Source of the DNA: Leucosporidium creatinivorum
Taxonomy: Eukaryota > Basidiomycota > Microbotryomycetes > Leucosporidiales > Leucosporidiaceae
Direction: 5' to 3'
NCBI GenBank assembly: GCA_001600635.1
Contig: BCKL01000005.1
Coordinates: 127,581-191,580 of the forward strand
DNA: 64,000 nucleotides
In this document: piece after piece, positions 21,195 through 33,200 of the stretch
How positions within the stretch are numbered: the first letter of the stretch is position 1
Layout: every line of letters begins with the position of its first letter
Notes under the pieces: model-generated
Seen by the model: the letters and a program-made list of their open reading frames with translations, nothing else
The model's database searches: none
What the model was told of the DNA's origin: nothing
Translations under genes and position numbers: made by a program

Positions 21195-21398
21195 AGCCGA
21201 ATAGCGTCGTGCGCAATCTGCCGCGCCGTTACGTAGACTTCGTTGCGAGTCGAGAGCTTGCGAACTCTCGCTCCAAGTGCCGACCGAGAAAGTGACAAGA
21301 TGATTGTGCAGAAGAACTAAAGCGATACAGGTGGTATAGGGGGGCAAGGACTAGTAGGTAATGTGATAGAGGAAAGTGGGTGATGAGGGGGAGGTTGA

Positions 21399-23054
21399 TC
21401 ACATCGGGAGAGCCGAGAGAGCGAGCGCGAGCGGTTGACGGTCCAACTCGATGGGGTCATGTTGAGCTTTTAGGTGAGGACTATGGCGAGAGAGGAAGGT
21501 CAGTGCTGGGAACCGAGCGACTAGACAATGTACAAACTCACCCATGTAGTTGGAAGGGATGATTCCTCGTGTGCCGTCGGCCTTGCGAGCTTGCCACCTG
21601 GTGACGAGGCCTTGTCAGCGAGCTGCGATGACAACGTTCACAAACGCGAGCCCTCTACGTACCACTTGCCACTGTTGTCGACAATGTCGAGGATCTCGCC
21701 CTTCGCGAACGAGATCTCGTTGGGGTCATCAGGCGACGCCGAGTCTGCGAATCAAGGAGGTCAGCAGACTGCTCCCTCGCGGGAGACATCTCGGAGCCTA
21801 AAGCGCCACTCACAAGAGTAGAGAGCGCGAGCCTTCATGAGGTACTCTGGCTCGGCGGAACCCTGTCCGTCGATGAGGCTCGTTCCGCCGATGGTAGGGG
21901 TCCTTCCATCGTCGTGGTGACCTTGGCTGAGGTCCCCGACGCTCATGCCAGCGGGTCCCTGTCCCAAGCCACCCTTGCCGCCCGAGTAGCTGTTGGCGCC
22001 CGAGTAGGAAACGGCGGCGCCTCCGTGAGCCATCGACGCGCGGTTGCCGTTGTTGCCCTGTCCACGGCCATTGACGACACCTTGGGAGAAGCCGGCGCGC
22101 GAGCCAGTGTTGAAGACGCGGAAGATGATGGCGTCCTCCTCGGAGGTGAAGTAGAGCAACCAGAGGATCTGCGAAGCCGAGCTCGGTCAGCTTTCTCATG
22201 GCGAGCAACTCACGACGTCAACAGCACTCACATCAACAATGGCGAGGAGCAACCATCCTGCTCCAATAGCAAGCTGGTACGTTGTATCGGCGAAGATGCC
22301 CGTGCTGGAGGGGGAGCGCACCGAGCGATAGGTCAGCTTCCGCGCTACAGCCCTCTTCGGCGCCTAGCAGCAAACTCACTTGACACCGAGAACAGCAAAG
22401 ACGACGGTGATGGCGAGGAAGATGGAGACCTGTGCACGCAAGCCGAAGTGGTGTCAACGACTTGCAACCAGAGCTTCGGCGCGGAGGAGGAATCTGCATT
22501 GCTCTACTCACCTGGAAGCGGTTCCGTCCGATCGAGTCACCAGCCAGGGTAACAAAGACGGCGATGATCATGATGAGCTGCAGGAAGATGCCTGATAGCC
22601 AGCACAATGTCATTAGCTCGCCGTGAAGCGCGCGCGGGGAGAGCTTGAGACGCCGCCTCACCGAACCACTGTACACCGACGGCGCTGCCTGAGCTACCCT
22701 GGGCCTTGTCTGTAGATGGTGGATATGCTGGTCAGCTCAACTGTCGTCTAGCTACAGGTCGACAGAGGCTAGCTCGGGGCGCACATTTAGCTTCGGTAAC
22801 ACACTCTGTAGGGCAAAGAAAGGGTCAGCGGTGGTCCTCGTGGGCGCCGAAAGGTAGCTACAACTCACGTCCGATGAATGCAGCGAACCAGCCTGCAATG
22901 GCGACGATCAACGTGACGACAAAGCCTGGATGGCTGATGCTGTTTTCGAGACGAGCGAGGCGAACAAAGAGGCCGTCAGTTTCGCTTGTGCTATAGCGGA
23001 GCAGGAGCGCAAGATATAGACCTACACCGAGCGAACATTGTTACCACGAGCCAT
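21399..23054 (-). CDS. SHO1: Sho1 transmembrane osmosensor with SH3 domain
   Basis: Sho1 is a plasma-membrane adaptor that feeds the HOG MAP-kinase pathway, recruiting Pbs2 through its SH3 domain. Eleven exons (from the 5' end: 23026-23054, 22869-22939, 22785-22805, 22662-22709, 22512-22591, 22380-22429, 22232-22304, 21814-22168, 21663-21744, 21542-21597, 21399-21466) give 310 residues in exact phase. Four membrane helices occupy about residues 10-135 (for example GFVVTLIVAIAGWF and GAGWLLLAIVDILW), followed by the family signature LYFTSEED. A Gly/Ser/Gln linker then leads to the SH3 domain at about 228-285, with ALYSY, SGKWWQARK and GIIPSNYM. One exon is only 21 nt. The C-terminal tail after SH3 is about 22 residues. 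Confidence 0.93.
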
Positions 23055-23435
23055 TTCGACTGGGTCTGCAGAGAGAGAGCGGAGAGAGGGGAGAGGGGGA
23101 GAGAGAGAGGGGGGGCGGGCTGGCTGGTCGAGGAGGAAGGAGAAGGCCCTGGGCGCGAGTTGGACGGCTTCGGGATAGGTTGAGGTGCAGTCGCAGAAGA
23201 TGTAGTAGACCACTAAAGTGTTGGCAGGCGCTGTAACGAGTCGGATCAAGCGAAGAGCAGGAGGAGCGAGAGGCTGGCGGCCAAGTCCAAACTCGAGCAG
23301 GCACCCCGGCGCGAAGGGGGGGGCAGCTCTCAATTGACGTTCTCGTTCGCTGCCTTTGACCGAATCCGGGTTGTAGACGAGTAGTCCAGTGCAGCAGATG
23401 CTGGATCAAATGACCTGCTTCCGTACATCTTCCAT

Positions 23436-26054
23436 CTACAGGCCCTCGAAACCGACATTGTCTCCAGTGCCCGTCGGCGCCGAGTTCTTCTCCGCCCGCT
23501 TCGCCTGCTTTGCCCTTGCCAGCTCCTCCTTCCAGTCCTGCACCTCCTCCTCCCCATCCGAGTGCACGATAATGTTGCCCTGCAGCGCCTTCAGCTTCTT
23601 GAGCTTCTTCTCCCGTCGCAGCTTGGCCTTGACCTCGGCGTCCTCCTTCGCCGACCACGGCTTGCTCTGCGTCGCCTTGCCCTTCTTTGCCTTCTTGGGG
23701 TCGGGCACCTCGGCTTCGGCAACGGGAGCGCCGTCTGCTGCACGCTTGGTTTGGCGAGCCTCGAGCGACGCCTTGATGGCCGCCGCTTCCTGTCGGCGCT
23801 GCTTCTCGCGCACCTTGTCGGCGTAGGCATAGTTGTCCCACTGTAGGGCGAAGGACGAGTCAGCGCACATCAACATAACAGGTGGAGCTTGACTCACATC
23901 AACCTCGATGGTCTCCCACTGCTCCTCCTTGCCCTTGATCTCGGGCATTTTGGGCAGCTTGAGCAAGCCGAACGACCGCGCGAGCTTGACGAGGTCCAAG
24001 TCCTTGATGCGGAAGATGTACGACGCCTCGTGCTTCGAGTAGGCGCGGACGAATGAGACGAACGCCTTGGTGCCCTGCGAGAAGCGAACCTGGTCAGCTC
24101 GAGTCCACGGATCCTCGGCGAGAGCTACTCACTCGCTCCCAGATGTCGCGGTCGGAGAGGGCGACTTTGCGGAACTCGGCGGCAAGATTCTTGGCATCGT
24201 CTTCGTTGGAGAAGCCCGTGGTGCTCGGGTAGGTAAAGGGCCGCAGTGGCACCTTGCGAACCTTGAGGAACTCTGCGAGCGCCGAAAGATCAGCCACCTC
24301 CTCAAGAGCGAAAGACGATACAGCACGACTCACCGACATACTCCTCCTCCTTGCCCTTGTTCAGCAGCACCACTGCCTTGCCCTCACGACCAGCCCTCGC
24401 CGTTCGGCCACAGCGATGGGAGAAGACCTTGGGATCCTGAGGAGGGTCAATCTGCAGGACGACGTCGACGTCGGGGAGGTCGAGACCACGAGCGGCGACA
24501 TCCGTGCAGAGGAGGACACCGGGAGTCTCTGCCGGTAGAGCGACGAAGGCGGCGAAGGTGGAGGAGCGACGAGTCGGCGACATTTGACCGTGGAGCGAGT
24601 GGATGGAGAAGTCGGAGAGCTCTGGGAGAACGGACAGGATCTGCAGGCGACAGAGTCAATAAAGAGTACTGCAGATCGGAGACCGAGGACCTACCTTGTA
24701 GAAGTAGTCGACACAGGCGCAAGTCGCGAAGTAGAGGATGAACTTGCGAGCCGAATCCTTTTCGAGCTCATGCTTCAGGATGCGGACCATCATGATGAAC
24801 TTCTCGTCCGCCTCACAGACGACGTAGCCGTTTTGTAGACTGCAAGGGAGAAGAGCGAGAAGTCAGCTTCGAGTCAGCCAGAGCAGACGCTAAAGAAGCT
24901 CACCTCGCTGGGGTGCGGCGGTCGGCAGCGACTTCCTTGCCCTTGCTCGTCTGCATCTTGGCCTCAACCTTGACCTGCACGCGGACGGGATTGCGAAGTC
25001 CAACTCGTACGATCTGACCGAGAGCGTCGGTCATGGTAGCGGAGAATAAACCGGTTCGGCGTTGCTTGGGGAGGTGAGCGAGAAGGCGGTTGAGCGTAGG
25101 TGTGAAGCCGAGGTCGAGAAGGCTGCAAGAGGTAGAGCAGCGTAAGTCAAGAGCTACCGTGTAGGCTCACTCAGCTCCACTCACCGATCCGCCTCGTCCA
25201 TAACGAGCACCTCCAACTCCTTCGTGCTTCCAACGCCGACCGCCGTCTCCGACCTGCGGTTCTTCGGTCCAACACTGCTGCTTCCCAGCAAGAACTCCTC
25301 CAAACGTCCAGGCGTACCGACGATGATGTCGGCGCCGCCCTCGTAGAAGGCCTTGACATCGCTCTGCAGCGAGTTGCCGCCGATGAGGAGGAGAGGAGCG
25401 GGAAGAGCGGGAGTCGTAGAGGTGGAGGGCTGAGCGGCGATGAAGTGGGAGAAGACAGAGTGGATCTGGGTAGCGAGCTCGCTGTAGGGGTGCATGAGAC
25501 GAGGTCAGTTCAAACGCCGAGCAGGGAGCTGAGAAGGGGGAAGGGGCTCACCGAGTCGGCGAGATGATGATGGCGCCAATCTCGCGCTTGCCCAACGGCC
25601 TCTCACGACGAACGAGCTTCTCCAGCACTGGTACCACGAAAGCCAGCGTCTTGCCTGATCCAGTAACGGCCTGCGAACGAAGCGAAAGGTCAGCTCGCTC
25701 TCTTTTGCTACTGCCGAGGCCCGTCTCAACTCACCTCGACGACGGTATCCTTGTGCTGCATAAAGAGTGGGATGGTAGCTGCCTGGACGGGAGTCATCTG
25801 CTCAAAGCCCATGTCCCGGATCACGTCCGCGCTGCAAAACGCAAAGGCGAGAAGGGATCAGCTTAGCAGCTCAGTGGTGGGATGCAAAGCTGCAGTGAAG
25901 CTGCAAGGCGGTTCATCTGTCTACAAAGCAGCTCCTACAGCTGTACGAGGGGTGAGAAGACTCACATCCATGGCGTAAGAGTTGGGTTGAGACGACTCCA
26001 AGCACCAGCGAAGGAAGGTGCTGTAGGCAAGCGATCCACCGGTTGAGCGGCCAT
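23436..26054 (-). CDS. SPB4: DEAD-box RNA helicase Spb4/DDX55
   Basis: Spb4 is a nucleolar ATP-dependent RNA helicase needed for 60S subunit assembly. Ten exons (from the 5' end: 25966-26054, 25735-25831, 25552-25670, 25185-25481, 24904-25122, 24695-24839, 24334-24640, 24133-24272, 23898-24074, 23436-23840) give 664 residues in phase. Motifs in order: Q-motif GFEQMTPVQ, Walker [29 protein letters not shown] (VMDEADR), SAT (GLFSATM), TDVAARGLD and [14 protein letters not shown] Lys-rich C-terminal extension after about residue 540 is typical of Spb4. The SHO1 start lies 381 bp downstream on the same strand. Confidence 0.93.
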
Positions 26055-26570
26055 GGTGTGCAGTCGTATGAAGCTACAGGTGAGGCTTTGCACGAACGCC
26101 GAGTCGAGTTGAGGGTCAAGTCGAGGTGAGCTGTAAGGCGAACCTCACTCCGCCGACTTTCTCTGGCGAATTGCCCCTATCTTTTCGACCGAGCTGTATC
26201 TCATCAGGATTTGGCTCGAAAGCCGACGAATGCGCCAAAGAGCAAAGCTGAGCTGCAAGAAAGCAGGGGCAGCACAGCCTGCGAAAGGAAGGAGGTCTCG
26301 AGAGCTTCGGCGATCCTTCGGATTCGGCACTCGCTCAACGAGGAAGGGGGAAGCTGTTGCTCTGAGTCGGCCGAAGCAAGTAAAATAAGCTGTGTTCCGC
26401 CTTTGCCGCCCTCTGCTCTGCCACGCGCCGATACAAGAGCAGGCGGATTCCTTCGGCGGAAGGGGGCGGACCGCGACTGGAAGCGCTCAAGCTGCCGAAT
26501 CGCAGGTTGGCTCCTCTTCGCTCGCTCGGGATAGCTGTCGATAGTCTGCTACACACCGCTCGCTTATACC
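26055..26570. promoter_or_regulatory. divergent promoter of SPB4 and guanine deaminase
   Basis: These 516 bases separate two outward-facing start codons. No clear TATA box or named motif was identified. The stretch is pyrimidine/purine mixed and lacks a coding frame. Confidence 0.45.
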
Positions 26571-28829
26571 ATGTCACCTGTAAGCCACTCAGAGGCCCTT
26601 CCCGCCGCGCTCGCTTGTTGACCATCTCTCGGCTCGCCCCACAGGCTCCGACTCTCGCTCGTCGGGTCTTCCACGGCACCGTCATCCACTCGCGCTCTCT
26701 TACTGAGATCGAATACCTTACCGATGCTCTGCTTGGCGTCAACGAGGCCGGAGTGATTGCTTTCCTCGACAAGGACGTCCAGGAGGAAGAGGTCGCTGCC
26801 AAGCTCGAGGGCAGAGGGTGGAACGGAGTACAGCTGGTCACCTTGCAGCATGGAGAGTTCCTGATCCCAGGGTGAGTCAACTCTGCGCTACTCTCTGCTC
26901 TGATGGACGCCCGTGCTGACCGGCTTCTTCTCGCCTGTTCCTCCCTTTCTCAGCCTCATCGACACCCATACTCATGTACGCGGGCCGTTAGGCGCCTAAG
27001 CGATATATCATTGACCCCCCTCTGCTCTACAGGCTCCCCAATACGTCAACCTCGCCTACGGGCAGCAGTTCGAGCTCCTCGAATGGCTCAACAAGGTCAC
27101 TTTCCCTGCCGAGGCCAACTTTGCCGACGCTCACTATGCTAGGAGAACCTACGAAGGTGTAGTTCAACGCTTGATCAACAGCGGCACGACCAGTGCGTCC
27201 CGAAAGCTTGTCCTCGCCTTCGCCGAAGCTGACCTCGGCGCTTCTCCTTAGCTGTATGCTACTACGGAACGCTTCACCTCACCACTAAGGTTCTGGGGGC
27301 TATTTGCCACCGCAAGGGACAGCGCGCGTTCGTCGGCAAGTGCAACATGGACCGACTCTCGGCGCCGAACTACCAGGAGGAGTCGGTGCGCTGCCTCTGT
27401 CTGACCCTCACACCTTACACCGCTGACCTCACGAACTTACAGGCGACCAAAAGTCTCGAGGATACTGAAGAGTTCGTCTCGTTCGTTCGCGGCAAGTGTG
27501 TGTCGCCAACTGTCATTGCCTCCTCGGACGGAACCGTTGGCGCCGAGCCTGCCCTCGCCCCAGCTTCGAGAGACAAGTTCAACACCTCGCTTGTTCAGCC
27601 CATCATCACCCCTCGCTTCGCCATTGCCTGCTCCGATGAGCTGCTCACTGGACTAGGAGAGATGCTCAAGAAGGACCCGTCGCTGCCGTGTCAAACTCAT
27701 CTCGCCGAGAACCCCACGGAGATCGAGTTCACCAAGTGTGAGTTGCTGCCTGAATGAGATGTAAATCCTGGCTAATCTCCAGCTAATCTCCATTCTCTCT
27801 AACAGCCCTCTTCCCCTTCGCCTCGACCTACACTCACGTCTACGACCACTTCGGCCTGCTCCAGAAGAACACTGTTCTCGCTCACTGCGTCCACCTCGAC
27901 CGAGATGAGATGGATCTCATCAAGGCTCGCGAGTCTGGCGTCTCACACTGCCCCAAGTAAGTCGCGCTCCCTCTCGGCGATGATTCGCTCGGTGCTGACC
28001 TGCTTCTCCTCCTCTACTTCCCAGCTCCAACTTCAACCTTCGCAGCGGGACCTCCAAGGTCGCTGATATGCTGGATCATGGCATCAAGGTCTCGCTCGGC
28101 ACGGATGTCGCTGGGGGAACAAGTCTGGGCATCCTCTCGGCGATGTGAGTGACCCGTCCTCCCCAGACGCAAGGCTCTTCCTTGCCTCTACTCCGTCTTC
28201 GGGGAGCGAGAGTCCAGAAGCTGATCCATCGTCCACACCCACAGCCGGACCGCCTCCTTCGCCTCCAAGACCATCGTCTTCACCCAACGAGATTCGACCG
28301 CCTCCTCCACCTCTGGCCCAACTCCTCCCATCGACGCCGCTCCCATCCTCTCCTCCTCGGGCAAGACGACCTACCCACCCGGCTACTTCTCCTCTCGCCA
28401 TCTCTCCATCGAAACGCTCTTCTACCTCGCCACCAAGGGCGGAGCGGAGGTCACTTGCCTAGAGGATCGCGTGGGAGATTTCACCGTGGGCAAGGAGTTT
28501 GATGCGCTGTTGGTGCAGAGTGGTCAAAGGGATGTGGGGGAGAAGAGGGAGGAAGCTGGAGGAGATGAGCAGTACGAGTTGGCTCTGGAGGAGGGTTTAG
28601 AGGATCGATTCCCCCGAGCCGAGGAGTATGGGCCGAGCTTGTTTGTTGAGCCCGAGGACAGCATCGAGAAGGTGTTTGAGAAGTTCTTGTTCTCGGTGAG
28701 TGACTATTCATCGCCTCGCTGATGCCTGAGCTGACCTTCTCCTTGCCCTCTGCGCAGGGAGACGACCGAAACCTTGGGAGCGTGTTCGTTCGCGGCAGGG
28801 TCATTGGAGGAGCTCGCCCTCTGGTTTAG
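26571..28829 (+). CDS. GUD1: guanine deaminase
   Basis: Guanine deaminase is a zinc amidohydrolase that converts guanine to xanthine in purine salvage and catabolism. Ten exons (26571-26579, 26645-26871, 26954-26975, 27033-27192, 27252-27385, 27443-27737, 27806-27956, 28025-28144, 28245-28695, 28758-28829) give 546 residues in phase. Exon 1 encodes only three residues. Signature sites are GLIDTHTHAPQY (zinc HxH), FVGKCNMD, CQTHLAEN, LAHCVHL, GVSHCPNSNFNLRSG and SLGTDVAGG, in the family order. An acidic insertion at about residues 450-500 (EKREEAGGDEQ region) is longer than in most relatives. Confidence 0.94.
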
Positions 28830-29082
28830 TGTGAACGTGAGAGGCGTGGAACTGTACATACAGGCCGTCGGTGAGGGCGGAGTTGAAGGGCCCGTCGTGG
28901 TTCAAGGTCTCGTTCGTACCTCAGCTTAGATTCGTTTGCAACTTGGCCGTGTTGCTAGTATACAACTCGCAGAGAACGGAAAACAGATACGATATGATGC
29001 TTCATTTATGTCGGTGCGTAGCGATACAAAACGGTACAGCCCTCGCCTCGTCTCATCGCCCCTCCCCCTCCGCCGAGCCACC

Positions 29083-30063
29083 TCAATCCGACTCACTCCC
29101 ACTGCCCGACCCTGGCTCTCCATCGCTGTCGTCAGCGATATCGGCGCTGTCGATTCCTCCCATGCTGAACTCGGCGATGGCGAGGTTGATGGCCTGCTGG
29201 ATCTCCTTGTCCGTTTCGCTGTCCTGAGGATTGAGGTAGTCGGCGACCAGGCTGCCGTGCTTGTCCTTGATCCTGTGGGGTAGATAGATGAGCTCGAGCT
29301 CAGAATGTAGGCGAGCGAAGTCACGCACCGTGGATCGGCGCCAGCGTCGAGCAGCATGTCGATCACTCCTTGCCGAGCTCCCTCGTTCTCAAGCTTGACG
29401 GCCATGTGCAGAGGGGTAGCTCCGTCTAGTCGGTTCTGAAGGTCGACGTCGGTTCCTGTACGGTCGGAGGTATCAGCTCGATGTTCTCAATTCTCAACAA
29501 GAAGAGCGAGGACGGACCATCGCGCTCGAGGAGCATCTCGAGGGCGCTCGGCGCTGGGGCGGAAGCGCTGAAGAGGGCAGATTGGGTCAGCCGGGAGAGT
29601 AGAGAGGAAGCGGCAAACGTGAACTCACGCATAGTGGAGTGCTGTATGATAGCAAGCAGTGTACAGATGACCGGTCAGCTCCCCTTGTTCTCTCCGATTG
29701 CGTAGCCGACACCGAGCTTCAGCCTTCTAGACAGCTCTGCCGAGCGCAGGAGCAGGTCCGAGTACATCTGCAGGTCATCTGCTGTTCCCCTGCGCGTGAA
29801 TACGAGCTCAAACTGACCCGTGTTGCCGAGGCCATCCTGGAAGTTGACGTCCCATTCTCCTTCTGGCAGCTCAAAGACGTCGTTGATCATGTCAGTGTTG
29901 TCCGTCTTGGCACCGTACAGCAGCCGTTCATCTGTAGCAGAAGCGAGTAGCCGAGGCGCGAGAGGGAAACGAGGGTCAGCGCGGGGGAGAGAGAGGCGAG
30001 GAGACGTGGCTGCTGTAGCCGAGCAGGGCAGGCGGGTAGTGGAAGCTCACTAGGAGAGGCCAT
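29083..30063 (-). CDS. small ankyrin-repeat protein (YGL242C type)
   Basis: Six exons (from the 5' end: 30051-30063, 29818-29931, 29629-29641, 29518-29567, 29329-29455, 29083-29272) give 168 residues in phase. Two exons are only 13 nt. Ankyrin repeats appear as GLGNTALHYAA, TDVDLQNRLDGATPLHMAV and LLDAGADPRIKDKHGS. The overall plan, a short N-terminus, two to three repeats and an acidic Gly/Ser tail, resembles the uncharacterised yeast protein Ygl242c. Partner and role are unknown; ankyrin domains bind proteins. It diverges from SMC4 across 166 bp. Confidence 0.85.
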
Positions 30064-30229
30064 CCTTCGCGAATCTGTAGCTGAGACTGGAATCTGTAAG
30101 CGAATTGGTCGGAGTCCAAGCTTGGGAATTGGCTCGCCTTTGGGACTTGGTCGTCTGGCGCTCGAGACGAGCGACGCCTCTCTCCTTCCTCCGTCTCACT
30201 CGTCTCTCGGCGCTCGGCTCTCAGCAAGG
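30064..30229. promoter_or_regulatory. shared promoter of the ankyrin gene and SMC4
   Basis: Only 166 bases separate the two divergent start codons, so core promoters and leaders must share this stretch. C/T-rich tracts precede the SMC4 ATG. Confidence 0.5.
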
Positions 30230-33200
30230 ATGCCGCCTCGGAGGAAAGCTTTTACTACAGCATCAGCCGCTGCTGCTGAGGAGGCTGATACTCCCCTACA
30301 GCCTATCATTCGCGCCAGTCGACCCTCTCGTTCAACCGCCAAACAATCCCTCTCAACGCCTCCACCAGACCAAGACGACCAAGACGAAGAGCCAGCAGCT
30401 AAACCTGTAGCAAAAGCTCGCCCTACTAGGACCTCCCGCTCTTCCGTCGCCTCCCAACAACCTACACAATCCAGCACCCGCTCGACGCGCACCTCCCAGC
30501 GCGACTCGCTCGCTTCTACCGCTTCGACAGCTCCCGCCTCGTCGTCGTTTCGCGCAAAGCCTACCACTACCACTAGGACACGCGTATCGGGCGCTCCCTC
30601 AGCCAGCGCCGCCCGCGCTTCACGGAGGACTCGCGCTTCGGAGGCTTCCCTCGCAGAAAGTGTTGAGCCAGAAGCTAGCGATGCCGAGGACGAGCGTGAA
30701 GAGGAGCAGGAGCAAGAAGAGGAAGAGGAGGAAGATGTCAAGCCCAAGGCGACGCGTCGAGGAGGCAAGAAGGTATTGCCTCCTCCCTCCCCAGCTTCCA
30801 CCGTCGAGATTGAGGAGCCGGAGAGCGACGCGCCGAGTGAGCAGGATGAGGAGGAGGAAGTCGAGGAGGATCAGGAGGAGGAAGAGGATGAAGAGGAAGA
30901 AGAAGAGGAGGAGGAGGACGTGAAGCCGGTCATCCGTGAGCGTGGAAAGAAGGCTTCCATGGCGACCCCTCCCGCCGAGGAGCATGTCGAGGAGGAGGAG
31001 GACGAGGCATCCGAGGACGATGAGGAGGCTACACCCGTCAAGAAGACCCCCGCCAAGTCCAAGTCCAAGTCCCGCGCCAAGCGAGTCGTCGAGGACAGCC
31101 CATCCTCCTTCACCGGCGACGTCGAGCCAGACGCCGAAGCTCCTTCCTCGGAACAGCAGCTCGCCACTCCCGCTCCTTCGCAAGGAGGAGACGACTCGGA
31201 TGACGACGTCGCAGCCGACCTTCTGCCCCCCTCGACGCCTCGCGCTCAAGTCGCCGAAGCCGAGGATGGACTCAAGGCTCCTCCAGCGCCAATCCCCGCC
31301 CCTACTCCCGCACCCATCAACGTCGCGCCCACCGCCTACGACCTCGCTGCTGCTGCTCGCATGGCCGCTCTCAACCACGCTGCCATGGAGAAGGAGCGCG
31401 AGAAGGAGCGCGAGGGCAAGCCTCGTCTCGTCATCCACCAGCTCGTGCTCGAGGACTTCAAGAGTTACCGCGGGCGCGGAATCATCGGTCCTTTCCACAA
31501 GGTGAGCTCTAGAATACTGGTTAAGCTTCATCGCTCTCGCTGACCCTCCATCACCACCCACAGTCCTTCTCCTCCATCGTCGGCCCAAATGGATCTGGCA
31601 AATCCAACACGATCGACGCCCTCCTCTTCGTCTTCGGCTACCGCGCCACCAAGATGCGCCAAGGCAAGCTGAGCGAGCTGATCCACAACTCTGGAGCCGT
31701 CGTCGACGCCGACGAGGAGGCCGCGCCTCAGGATGTCGAGGGTGCCGAGTTCGAGGACGACGATTCGTTCGATGAAGACGAGTATGACAAGAACGGCAAG
31801 AAGAAGAAGGGAGGCAAGAAGGGCAAGGGCAAGAAGAGTGCGCCTGCTGCTTCCACGGCGGGCTTGATTGGTCAGTGCACCGTCGAGGTTTGGTTCCGCG
31901 AGATCATCGACCTGGTGAGTCGTCTACTTTGGGAGTGGAGAAGAGCAGCAGCTGATTCTGCTCTATTGCAGCCCGGAGGTCGTGACGAGTTCGAGGTCGT
32001 CCCTGGATCCCAGCTCGTCGTCGCCCGCACCGCGTACCGCAATAACTCGAGTCGCTACACGTGAGTCCCGAGCCTCCCCCACATCGCCGAGCAGCTCGCC
32101 GACTCGCTTCCCTTCGCAGCATCAACGGCAAGACTTCCACCTTCACCGAGGTCACTACTCTCCTCAAGGGCCGTGGTATCGATCTCGACCACAAGCGTTT
32201 CCTCATCCTCCAGGTGAGGCGCCGATCGCCTAGCTCCTTCTTGCTCTCGCAGCTGACGCTCGTTTCGCTTGCAGGGAGAAGTCGAGTCCATCGCTCAGAT
32301 GAAGCCCAAGGGAGCTACCGAGCACGATGAGGGTCTGCTTGAGTATCTCGAGGACATCATCGGTACCTCCAAGTAAGCCGAGCTTCCCCTTCGCGACGTC
32401 GGCCGATGACTGACCCAGCCTTCGTCTCTTGCTTCGCACAGGTACAAGTCCGAGATCGAAACTGCCATTGTCGAGGTGGACCGCCTCAACGATGCTCGCG
32501 GCGTGCAGATGAACCGTGTCAAGCTCGTCGAGCGCGAGAAGAGTGCCCTCGAGGTGCGCTCAATTGAAGTCGCTGTTCGCTCGTCAGCAGCTGACCTTCC
32601 TCATCTCGCATACAGGGCCGCAAGAAGGAGGCCGACGGCTACCTCCGCGACCAGAACGAGCTCGTCCACAACCAATCGGCGCTCTTCCAGGTCCACATGC
32701 ACCAGGCCGACCACAACTCGACGCAGTTCAAGCAGGATGTCGTGAGTCTCGCGCGAATCTGCTGAGCTCTATTTCGCGCCTACGCTAACGGCCGTTTCTC
32801 AGGCCACCGCTACCGCCGAGCTGGAGACCGAGATCGCAGCGCAAGCCGGCACTCGCAAGGAGGTCGAGGATCTCCAAGCCGAATACAACCAGCGCGTCAA
32901 GGACACGAAGGTGAGTTACGATTTCGCCGTCCACCGGTCTTTGCTGACCCACCGCCTCCCCACAGGAACTCGAGAAGGCGGCCAACGAGGTCTCGAAGCA
33001 TCTCGCCGTGCTCGACCGCGCCGACGTGCAGCTGCAGGAGAAGAAGAAGTCAGCGCTTGCCAAGATCAAGAAGCTCAAGAAGAGCCTGCAGGACGACACG
33101 CACGCTCGCTCCGAGGCCGAGACTTGGATTCGCAATCACGGCGAGACGATTGAGCGCGTCGGCGCTGATGTCGAGAAGATGGAGGCTACTCTCGAGAAGG

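Noticed and set aside
30620-31588. 322-codon minus-strand frame with Leu-rich runs
   Set aside because: Antisense of the Glu/Asp-rich SMC4 N-terminus; the Leu runs are complements of GAG/GAC codons.
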